From Melieria omissa (lineage: Eukaryota > Arthropoda > Insecta > Diptera > Ulidiidae): a stretch of DNA of 64,000 nucleotides. Each line of letters opens with the position of its first letter. The stretch's first letter is position 1. Below, piece after piece: positions 44,130 to 53,983 of this stretch. A program made the translations under genes and the position numbers. The stretch is taken from assembly GCA_963971225.1 (NCBI GenBank), contig OZ020267.1:7715574-7779573 (forward strand), in the 5' to 3' direction. The notes under the pieces are model-generated. The model did no database searches. It was not told the DNA's origin and saw only the letters and a list, made by a program, of their open reading frames with translations.

Positions 44130-44510
44130 ACTTGAATCGTGGGTCAAAATAACTTGAAAGAGAACTTTTACTAAAAAAGGATCAGACGAGAACCATGTTT
44201 GGTGCTCTGAAGGGTCACTGTTGTGTTTAGTTTCGAATCATTTCTGTAGAAGCTGTATGGAGGAGGTAGAGGAAGCCAACGCACTTTACTTTTTATATAA
44301 TTGTCCCGATTATCAGAAAGAAGGAAGACTCACTTGGACCACTTCTTTAACAATTCAACCCATAGGACTGTTCACAGTCTAATTGGCTCCGAAAGAAGTT
44401 CAAACTGGTTCAATGAAAAAGCGGTCTTATGCTCGACTGTTTGTGCTATCACAATAGGCCTTTTTGGCCTGAACGGGCTCGTCCTTGGGAGCAGCGTATT
44501 GGCTTAGATT
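44130..44510 (+). pseudogene. Jockey-type non-LTR retrotransposon, C-terminal remnant
   Basis: Plus-strand frames give QTRTMFGALKGHCCV near 44190 (the family has RTLVGILTGHCPVG). After a frame change comes CRSCMEEVEEANALYFLYNC then PDYQKEGRLTWTTSL (44246-44350). This fits the C-x2-C...HFLC-x-CP motif at the end of jockey-like ORF2, although the His is replaced by Tyr. Upstream reverse transcriptase is absent. A 5'-truncated, decayed copy. Confidence 0.6.
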
Positions 44511-44789
44511 ATGTTTTAAGATTCCTACAATAGCTATAATGAAACTAAATATATAATAATTTTCCAAATGATGTTAAAATGACATCATAGACACAGTACC
44601 AGACTTCATAGTGGTTTGGCGAAAAAGTTGTTGGCGTTTTTCTGTTCGCTTTACTTTTAAGTATCATAACTTTAAAATGGTTGGCTGCATCTGGCAACTC
44701 TTTTCTTGCTTACAAGAATACTAATCAATCAGATTTTTGAAAAAGTTTTACTGAGCTTGGTGCATTAGGTCCAAAGTTATTGCAAAACA

Positions 44790-45610
44790 AAGATTAGTGA
44801 AATTAAAAAAATTGCGATACAATTTAAATTGTTACTACGACAAAGAGAAGAATGTGGCACAGGCTTGTAACAATACATGTGCTGAGCATGATGAAGATAT
44901 TCTATCATCATCAACTGCAAGGAAATGGTTCACTTGCTTTCGTTCTGGAAATTTCAAAGCGAAACATGTTCCTCGCTCTGGTCGAACTATCATCGAAAAT
45001 GTCGGTGAAGAATATGGATATTGTTCACTAGAGACCATTATTTGAGCAGACGGGAAATCGCTAAAGAACAGAAGATTGATCTGAAAAAATTTTAAATCTT
45101 TCGCATAAAGTTGGTTTCAAAAAGAAGCTGATGAGGATGATAATGAAGTGGAGAAAATCTAATGTACTGACTGTCCATAGGAGAATTCCTGTGAATAATA
45201 GTCTTAGCAGAATATAGTTGAATTGAAGGGACATTGCTTGGATTACCAAATGTTTTTTTAATTAAGCAATAAAGAAAATTTTCTATTTTTACTATGCAAA
45301 ACTCCAGTACTCATTGCTAAGCGGAACATCGCTCAGAAACAAAAAATCGATCTGAAAATTATTTTAAATTATTTGCATAAAGTTGGTTTCAACTAGAAGC
45401 TAAATATTTGACTGCCTTATGAGAGAAGTGGATCCAAACAATGTAATCGCCTGACTGTTCAAAGGTGATTTGCTGTTGAAAGGAAACAAAACAGCGTTAT
45501 TTTCAAAAGTATGGCAACAGGTGATGAAAAATTTTATAACATACGATAATGTTGTCCGAAATCTCTGCAACAGGTTTTCGTTTTTTAAAAATAAAGAAAC
45601 AAAGAAATAA
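44790..45610 (+). pseudogene. Mariner transposase remnant with internal duplication
   Basis: An N-terminal DNA-binding region is readable in one frame at 44797-45045: NLNCYYDKEKNVAQACNNTC, then TARKWFTCFRSGNFKAKHV and PRSGRTIIENV. Then, with frameshifts, REIAKEQKIDLK and HKVGFKKKL follow near 45060-45130. The same segment appears a second time near 45329-45395 (IAQKQKIDLKIILNYLHKVG), about 270 bp on. Last is MATGDEKFYN then YDNVVRN near 45510 (first catalytic Asp block). Later catalytic blocks are missing. The family looks close to that at 31130-32800, and the duplicated segment is the same part of the protein. Confidence 0.75.
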
Positions 45611-46502
45611 TGGTTTTAGCCTTTTAATGAGAGAAGATAGTTGGATAGAATGAACATTTATTGGATTAACAAAGTGCTTGTTTCTAATCTACAAAATTTA
45701 TTTTTCTACTAAAAACCCAGTCTTCATAACGTAAAAGGACCGATTGCAGCAACTGTTGTCCAGTATGGCCCTCCTTGTCTTTGAGGAAAACGCAAGGTGT
45801 GCCTGAACCCTGAGTCAAACCTCCATTCGGACGCTCGTTTGAGTACTCATGGGACACTGCACTATGCTCATCGAGTGAGGCCTCTCGTCAGAATGTGATG
45901 TTTGTAGAAGAGATTTGTGATTGGCCGGGATCTGTAGGACAATCAGCTCCGCACCATGGGGTCAAGTTGTCTGATGGACCTGGCAACCGACGCAATCTCG
46001 AATATTTTCTTTTCCATTAAAAGCTCGAACTTGGTTGCTCCGAATTGAGACTGTTGGTTAGCTGCAGAGAAAATTGAAAACGGATTCGCCAGGGGACATT
46101 TGGCCTCCGAGTTGATGTATGGTTCTGGACAGTACCCTGCACCCTTCTCTTCCTTACTCGACCCACTAACAAACGAATACTTTTTCCCCCACAACAAACC
46201 TTGTTACGCACAAAACGGTGCACCTGGGTCCACACGGTTTGTTGTCTCACATAATGGAAAGACTTGTCTCTCCTCCTGATGGAACGAGTTGGAATTTTTT
46301 ATAAAGCAGAGCAGTGGCGTACCTAGAATTTCATTGGGGGAGTTCCCAATCGAAACCATATTTTCTACTCAAAATTTTTGCAAAAGGGGATTTGAATGCC
46401 CAAAATCCCCCTTGAGTATGACATATACAGGGTGACGCAAAAGTTGTCACCAGGCGCAAAAGTTCTTTCTTCTTCTTCCAGTGTTCTTTGGTTCTAATTT
46501 TT
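45611..46502. other. Intergenic, no gene recognised
   Basis: 45700-46260 is less AT-rich than its surroundings and could be a fragment of an unrecognised retroelement. Its frames show no motif I can name. ACAGGGTGACGCAAAAGTTG at 46429 has the look of a transposon terminus but has no partner here. Confidence 0.4.
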
Positions 46503-46607
46503 TCAAGAACGAATGAATAAATGAATGAATCAATGAATGAATGAATGATTGAATGAATAAATAAATAAATGAATGAATGATTGATTGATTGAATGAATGA
46601 ATGAATT

Positions 46608-46642
<35 letters not shown>

Positions 46643-47150
46643 GAATAAATAAATAAATGAACGGATGAATGAATGATTGAATGAATGAATGAAGGGATGA
46701 ATAACTGAATACATGAATGAAAGAATGAACGATTGAATGAATGAATGAATGAATGAATGAATGAATGAATGAATGAATGAATGCTTGATTGAATGAATGA
46801 ATGAATGATTGATTGAATAAATGAATGAATTATTTCATGAATGAACAAATGAATGAATGAATGAATGGATGAATCACTGAATGCATAATTGAAAGAATGA
46901 ATGATTAAATGAATGAAAGAATGAAGGAATGAATGAATGCTTGATTGAATGAATTAATGAATGAATGATTGATTGAATGAATGATTGATTGAATGATTGA
47001 ATGAATGACTGAATGAAAGATTGATTGAATAATTTAATGAATGATCGATTGCATAATTTCATGAATGAATGAATGAATGAATGAATAAATAAATAAAAAA
47101 ATAAATAAATGAATGAATGAACGAATGAATGAATGAATGAAAGAATGCAT
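46503..47150. repeat. (AATG)n-type tetranucleotide array, ~0.65 kb
   Basis: AATG/AATGAATGAATG with frequent GATT and AAAT variants, plus longer duplicated blocks (for example TGCTTGATTGAATGAAT near 46782 and 46938). The Ser-Phe-Ile-His frames on the minus strand are repeat artefacts. Confidence 0.95.
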
Positions 47151-49359
47151 CTCTGCTAAATTCCACGGTACATTGAAGAAGAGACTTTATTTTCCCCATA
47201 CCTCACCCGCCCACTAAATCAATACTCACCCTTTTCGCCACATTTTCGATTAATCCATCAGGCAACAAAAACTAATTTCAACACAAATCTTGTAAATTTT
47301 GTTGTTTTTTGCTCTTCATAAATGTATTTATTGATTTCATAATTTTTCTTAAAATTTATTGTTATTCTCGCGCTTCATGCTTCAGATCATTACAATTCAC
47401 ATTAGTCATTTAATACTTAGGTATTTAAACTGATTTTTGGTTTTGGTTTTTGTGTTTTAATGTTCTCTTAGACTTGTTTTGTCTGTGTCTGGGGGAAGCT
47501 GTGTGGACCTGCAACAACAACCACAACAAAGTGTTGTTATCAGTTGCGAAACGGAAAATTATGAAAACCACTCATAAAAATAGTTTGTGTTCTTAGCTGA
47601 GCTGAGCTGAGACAATGAGGACTTTATAGTTACTGTTGTTGTTCATGTTGTTGTTGTTGTTATTAGGAATTTTTCTTACCTAGTTGAAATGGCTGTTGTT
47701 GTTATGGTTGTTCATGTTGTTGTTGTTAGTTGAATTTTTGTATCTATTTTTTTTTTACAGTGAACATCAAAAAACATTTCATCAGTTGATTTTTTCACTC
47801 GCTAAACACTCAAATGTGAGTTTTTTTTTAATGCATCACTTTGATTTGCTTAGTTGTTTGTAATGGTAGCTATAAATATTGTATCTTTGCCTAACTTGAC
47901 GCTGGCGCATGGCGTGCGTCTTCTAATTCTTCTTCTTCTTTAGTTTTCTTCATTTAATTTTTACACGTAAAATTAACATTAACGTTTTGGTATCACAGAG
48001 AGGCGTGACTTTCATGAAAAGACTTCAACTTAGGTTCTCTACATACTTATGTACATACGTACACATACATATCATTGAACTTGCTCATTTGTTGTTGCTT
48101 TTGTAAAAAACTTCACTTTTTTATTTGTAGACTTATTGCAGTTGCGCGTAAAAAAATCATAATAATAAAAATACATAACATACGCAACACACTAACAAAA
48201 CGAGAACAGCTGAAAAGTGCCTTTGGCATCCTGTGGCAGGACGTGCACACTCACACATATGTATGTGTGTGTTTAGCATAAACTAAAAGACATTTCATTG
48301 GAATTAAAACGAAATAACTATAATTGTGCCTTAGTTAAATATGTTGTTTTTGTTTTTGCTTTTGCTTTATTTTTCCTGTACAATTCGCTAGTAGTTGGTT
48401 GTTTGGTTGTTAGTTGAGACTTGGGTTTTTGGTTTTTGGTTTAATCTAGCTGACTGCTGCTTCACTACTGAATGTGTGTGTGTGCATAATACATATGATT
48501 GTATGTATGTATGTGTCTTAGGATCTAAGTAACATGCATTGAGACTTATTGTACATTGAAATGTTGCGCGTGTAGTTTGCTTGCGTTCGCTACATAAATG
48601 TCATGTTTATACTTTGGCTCGTGTGTGTATTGTTTGCATAGGCGGCGCTGAGCCGAACCGCCACAATTTATGCAACAAATTTACAATTCCAATTTGTCCA
48701 TGGATTTCATTTGAAAATCAAAAAATCATTTGCTTCATTTTGTCTAATACGTTGTGTAACAACGAAAATTTCCATAATGACTGTAGCACCAATTTTTGAA
48801 GTTGACAGCATTCATGCAAAGAGAGAAAGCTTTCAGAATAATTCTTGCACGGAAATGGTAAAAAAATCTTAAAATAAACAACAAACACAATAATTTATTT
48901 CTTAATATTTATATATTCAATTAGATTTTTTCTCAGATATTCAATATTTATTTGGTTAGTTGTTTTGTTATGTTTGTTGCACAGTCCCGATTGTAATTGA
49001 AACAAAGTTTTTTGCATTAATTTTAATTTTTGTTAGTTTTTGGCTTTTGCCATGAATTGTCTACAATTTACATACATATTTACAAAGTTGTGTTGAGCAT
49101 ATTTTCAACCATAGATTTGTCGCTTCAACTGGCCACAGAAGTTATTCCAAGAAACAGGAAAGCCTGACAGATTTTCAGTGTGTGTGTGTGTGTGTGTGTG
49201 TGGGTGTGTCCAGCAACCTGCGAGTTATGAAGGAATTTCAAATTGTTTTCTTCAATTTGCTTTCATAGAGTGCAACTAAAATGATTAAATTTTATTCTTT
49301 CGGTCTAATGTTGTGCACTTGAAAAATATTAGGCAGTAATTTTGTATTTCTTTGTATGA
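47151..49359. other. Intergenic, no gene seen
   Basis: AT-rich with TGTTGTTGTT runs near 47635-47730, short TATGTATG runs and a GT microsatellite at 49178-49202. No family-like frame. Confidence 0.5.
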
Positions 49360-51440
49360 ATTTAGTTGTCGACAGGTACAGTTGTGTGCAAAAATTTTAT
49401 GAAACACAAATTTGAACGAGAAGAATAGAATTTTGTTCCACATGTTTGAGAGATACAAATCGATTTTGATCAACAGTGGTGGATTTCCTATTAGGAAGGC
49501 TTCGTACAAAGCTTTTAGAATCATATTTCAGAGGGTTTGAAATCTCGATACATTTCATGCACCAATGGTGTTCGTATTTAGCAATGGTGTTCCTTTAGCA
49601 AAACAGGTACAAAAAATAGAAATTGAAATTGAAATGAGTTGAAATAATTTAACGATTTTTGAATTGAATACAAAAACAAAGTAGATTGAAAATTCAAATT
49701 ACATTTTTTGCAATCCTGGTACTTCTAAAATCCAAAACTAATGTAATTCTATGTAAATTTAGTTACTGAGAGTTTTACAGTTGTGTGCAAATAGTTGTTG
49801 GAATCAAATTTTTGCAATTTCATTTTCTAAAAACCACAATTGACATCCTTTTCCAATTAAACTTTCATTCATTCAATGTTTTACAAGGAAGTTGTTACAG
49901 TCCTGGTTTGAAAACAAAAACAAAGTATGTTGAAAATTCACTCTATATTTCTTGCAAACCTAATTCTTCTAAAAACCAATACTAATTCATTGTAAATTTA
50001 GTTATTAAGAGCTTTACAGTTGTGTGCAAATAGTTGTTGGAATCAAATTTTTGCGATTTCAATTTCTAGAAACCACAATTGGGATTCTTTTCCAATTAAA
50101 CTTCATTCATTCATTCAATGTTTTTCAACAACAGGTCTGACGAAAATTTTTACAGTTCTGTGCAAAATGTATTTTTGGAAGTAAATTGTAACTAAATCTC
50201 TTACTTTCAACGTTATTCACAAATATGACCAACATTTATTCTAACAGTTCAAAAGAAGTTGATAGTAAATTGAAATGAAATCTCTTCTTTAAAATGTGTG
50301 TGTGTTTCTATTCAAAAACTGAGTTAACTCCAGTTACAGTTGTGTTAAAAAAATTTTGTTGGAATTAAATTGCTAAGAATTTTTTTTAATTTTCAACGTG
50401 ATTTAAGAATACTAACCAATATATTTCTGTTTGAATACAGAACAATTTTTTTTTAAATGTTCCAGAAATTTTTAATTTTCTTATATTTCTTCTTTCTTTC
50501 TATTTCTATCAAAAAATTGAGATAACTTTAATGCAAAAAAATGTTTTTAAAGACTAAAAATCAATAATTTTCTATTTCTATTCCAAAGGTCTGTAAACAA
50601 CAGCAACAGTTCTGTGCAAAATTTTAATGTTATTGGAAAAATTTTAACCAATTTTATTATGTTTTTATTAAAAATGTTACTTTAGTCACAGTAAAGTGCA
50701 AAAATTTATTTTTGGAATTAAATTGCAAATAATTCTCTAACCGTCAACGTGATTGAAGAACATTAACCAATTTTCTTCTATTTTCTTCTTCTTCTGTTCT
50801 TCTATTTTTGGAATAAAATTGCAAATAAATCTTTAACCATCAACCTGATTGATGAATATTAACCAATATTTTCCTTTTACGACCTTAAATCTGAATAAGC
50901 TTTAGTCACAGTTGTGTGAAAAAATTTGATTATTGAATTAAATTTGCAAAAATCTCTAACTTTCAATGTAATTGAAGAATATTAACCTATTTTACTCTGG
51001 TTTTATTCAAAAACCCAGCTAACTTTAGTCACAGTTGTGTGCAAAAATGTGTTTTTGGAAGTAAATTGCACATAAATCTTTAACTTTAATGTTATTGAAA
51101 AAATTTAACTAATTTTATTTGGTTTCCATTGAAAAACTGAGTTAACTTTTGTTACAGTCATGTGCAAAACTGTGTTTTTGAAGGTAAACTACAAATTAAT
51201 ATCTCTTTCAATGTGATTGAAGATGATTAACCAATACTTCAATTTTTCTATTTCTATCCAAAAATTGAGTTACAGTTGTGTGCAAAAATGTGTTTATGGA
51301 ATTAAAATGCTAATAAATCTCTAACCTTTTATGCGATTGAAGAACACTAACCAATATTTGTGTAATTAAATTGCTTTGAAATTTTTAATTTTTAACGTTT
51401 AATTTTTAAAATCTTCAAAAAATGCTCCACAAATTTTTAA
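49360..51440. repeat. Degenerate tandem array with ACAGTTGTGTGCAAAA core
   Basis: The core ACAGTTGTGTGCAAAA or close variants occurs at about 49378, 49778, 50018, 50153, 50336, 50606, 50689, 50908, 51030, 51155 and 51267. It is usually followed by TTTTTGGAATTAAATTGCAA and an AATCTCTAAC...GATTGAAGAATATTAACCAA tail. Copies at 49770-49880 and 50010-50120 are the closest pair. Unit length varies (about 100-240 bp). The core often begins TACAGTTGTG, recalling a Tc1-like terminus, but no transposase is seen. Confidence 0.75.
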
Positions 51441-51755
51441 TCTAAATGGCTCACAAAAAATTCAAAGTATTTTGTTTCCTGGGTTGGTAACATTGACAAT
51501 TATAGGAGACATTAAATCGGTCGCTCCCAGCTAAGTTTAATTATTTTCACAAAGAATTTGCCTACAAGTACGCGTTTTGAACAGAATTTTCTCTGTCAAC
51601 AAAAGATCAAATTTTAAGAATATGAAAACTTGAATAAGGAAAAATAAATCATAACAAAAGGAAATCGTATGACAAAGATTCGTTCTGATTGGTTTTTCGT
51701 TCTATGAAAACGCAATAAGGAAAAGGAATCATAACATAAGGAGATCGTATCGATA
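51441..51755. other. Intergenic, no gene seen
   Basis: AT-rich. AAGATTCGTTCTGATTGG at 51678 recurs as AAGATTCATTCGGATTGC at about 52008, on the other side of the small element at 51756. Confidence 0.45.
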
Positions 51756-51997
51756 TCTGTGGCACTTTGACAAAACAACTTATGTCAAAATAGCGACAGT
51801 TTTTTAATCAAAAAAAAAATTTCAAGACGCTTCTTGTGGTGTAATCGGTTTGTTTCTATGACATTAGTTACAGAGATATGACGTGTATAATTTCAACTTT
51901 TCTCGAGTTTTGTATGAGATTTGCTCTAACCCAGTATTTTCACTCTCCTGAACATTTTGAAAATTAGACTTAGGTTGTTTTGTCAAAATGCCACAGA
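51756..51997. mobile_element. 242-bp MITE with ~32-bp inverted ends
   Basis: The left end starts TCTGTGGCACTTTGACAAAA and continues CAACTTATGTC. The right end is its inverse with three mismatches. TA lies on both sides (51754-51755, 51998-51999). It has no coding capacity. The TA target fits a Tc1/mariner-superfamily parent, which is not present in this window. Confidence 0.75.
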
Positions 51998-52900
51998 TAC
52001 ATATATAAAAGATTCATTCGGATTGCTTTTTCGTTTCTCTTCAACAGACAGAGACATAGAAAAGTCATATGAAAGACTGTGAGAGGCAAGAAAGACCCAT
52101 TCTAAGCTACTTTTGATTGCTTCAATCAACAAATTAATCATTTGCTATAAATGAAATTTCAGTTTAAGAAAGATTCTTGGTACAGTATTTGAACATCTCA
52201 TTAGTCCGTTCTTTCCAGTTTGGTGGATAAGTAGAACATTAGAAGCATTGTTGCATGGTTTGTTACAAAAGAGATGAATTCTTTTCAGAACAAAACAGTA
52301 AACAAGTTGCTAAAAACAGGTTGCATTGCCTCAATTTTGATCAAATATTCATGAAACATATTCATAGAACTACTAACAACCCACGTATTGTTGCTAGAGC
52401 TAAATTTTCTTTTGAAACATTATTGTTGCTTAGAACAGACTCTATCGTCTCAAGTCATATTAAATATTAAAATAAATATTCATATTCATGGAATTCTTTG
52501 TGTGGTCTGTACCAAGAAGCCGCTTACAACAGGTTGTATTGCTTCAATTTAATCAAATATTCATTTGATGAAATATTCCTTGAACTAGGAGTTTCCAGTT
52601 TTGTGAATAAGATGAACATGAGATTTTTTGTTGCATGGTTTGTTCTAAAAGAGATGAATTCTCTTCAGAACAGATAAAGACAGGTTGTATTGCTTCAGTT
52701 TTCTTTGAATATTCCTAAAAGTTATTCATAGAACTAATAACAAACTACGTTTTGTTGTAAGAGCTGTAAGAGTTACTTGGAACAGACTGTATCGTCTCAA
52801 TTTTGATCAAATATTGGTAATCATGGAGTTTCTTGTGTGGTTTGTATCAACAAGTCTGCATTGCTTAAATTTTGATAAAATATTTGTTTCCTTTAAAAAT
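51998..52900. repeat. Degenerate repeat with TTGCTTCAATTTTGATCAAA motif
   Basis: From about 52195, blocks like CAGGTTG(C/T)ATTGC(T/C)TCAATTTT recur near 52317, 52530, 52681, 52788 and 52853. GTTGCATGGTTTGTTAC and AAGAGATGAATTC recur near 52250 and 52630. Units are irregular (about 65-215 bp). The short frames are not recognisable genes. Confidence 0.65.
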
Positions 52901-53983
52901 ACTCCTAGATCTACTTTTAAATGTGAAACTGGTGCCAACAAGTTTGACAAGCACCCAACTCAAATGGCAACAAACGAACTGAATTCTGCAGAAATTCTTC
53001 AATATGGTTCAAGAGTTGAGGTTTCCTTTCCATCATATTCCTGTTTTTTATTATGACACAAATTCGTGGAATAACCAAAATACCTTCAAAAAGTATTTCC
53101 ACAACTGAAAGAAGACCCACATATGTGAATGGCATCAAGACGAGGGTGACAAGTGACACACTGATGACTAAATGAAAAGCTTAAGTTTCCTTTAACAATG
53201 CCCGGAACATATTCGTCAGACGGTTTAGTATGAAGTGGTTGAACAACGGTTGTAAGGGTTTTGTAAATTCTTTCGCACAACTCATCGAGTCCTTGACTAC
53301 TTAGTTTGTATGCAGACACCTGTTTCTTGGAACAACACACTGTTTCTTTCACACTTAATACTACGAATACTCTGTTCTCGAGTGGCTTCAAGTTATATCT
53401 AAGAATCGGCGTAGTGAGAGGTAAGTATGCGCTGAATTGGTGCTCCTGACGCTGATGATTGTTAAGAGTGCTTGTGTTAATTGTTCAAGCTTCCTGCTTC
53501 GGTTCCTTTTCATCTTCACTGCTTGTTTGCTTATTTTAGGGTAAAATTACGCACAACAATTTGCCAATTACACAAATCTTTAGTTTGAGGGGCTCGTTTA
53601 CTGTTTGGTTTCACAATAATACATAGTTCTATAGGTACTGACTAACATTGACTAAGGTGCTTGCTTACTATTTGTTGTTTTTGCTTAAAGTTTTGCCTAA
53701 GTATACACAGAAGTATATTAATTGCTATGGTAATACAATAATTCAGCTTCCCTTACCTACTCGGCACCCAATGCGCATCCGCTCATACACGCACCCACTC
53801 ATCCACTCACCCACTCACACTTTCACACGTTCACACACTCACACGTTTAGGCTAAATGTTGATTACGTTTAGAGTTCACCTACAGCTACACAGTTCAGTT
53901 GAGTTGTCGTGTGAAACGTTTGAAACGCAATCGTTCGGTTAATATCCACAATGTCGGCCGCAGGGTGTCGGGGCTGCCCACTT
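52901..53983. other. 3' flank of 5-HT7
   Basis: Sequence downstream of the receptor stop codon on the minus strand. The nearest canonical AATAAA on that strand is the inverse of TTTATT at 53047-53052, about 930 bases past the stop. The 3' UTR could therefore extend that far or use a variant signal; this cannot be decided here. No further exon or gene is seen. CACTCACAC-rich sequence lies at 53780-53850. Confidence 0.4.

Noticed and set aside
46429..46460. ACAGGGTGACGCAAAAGTTG as a transposon end
   Set aside because: No inverse partner within the following sequence; a single terminus-like string is not enough.
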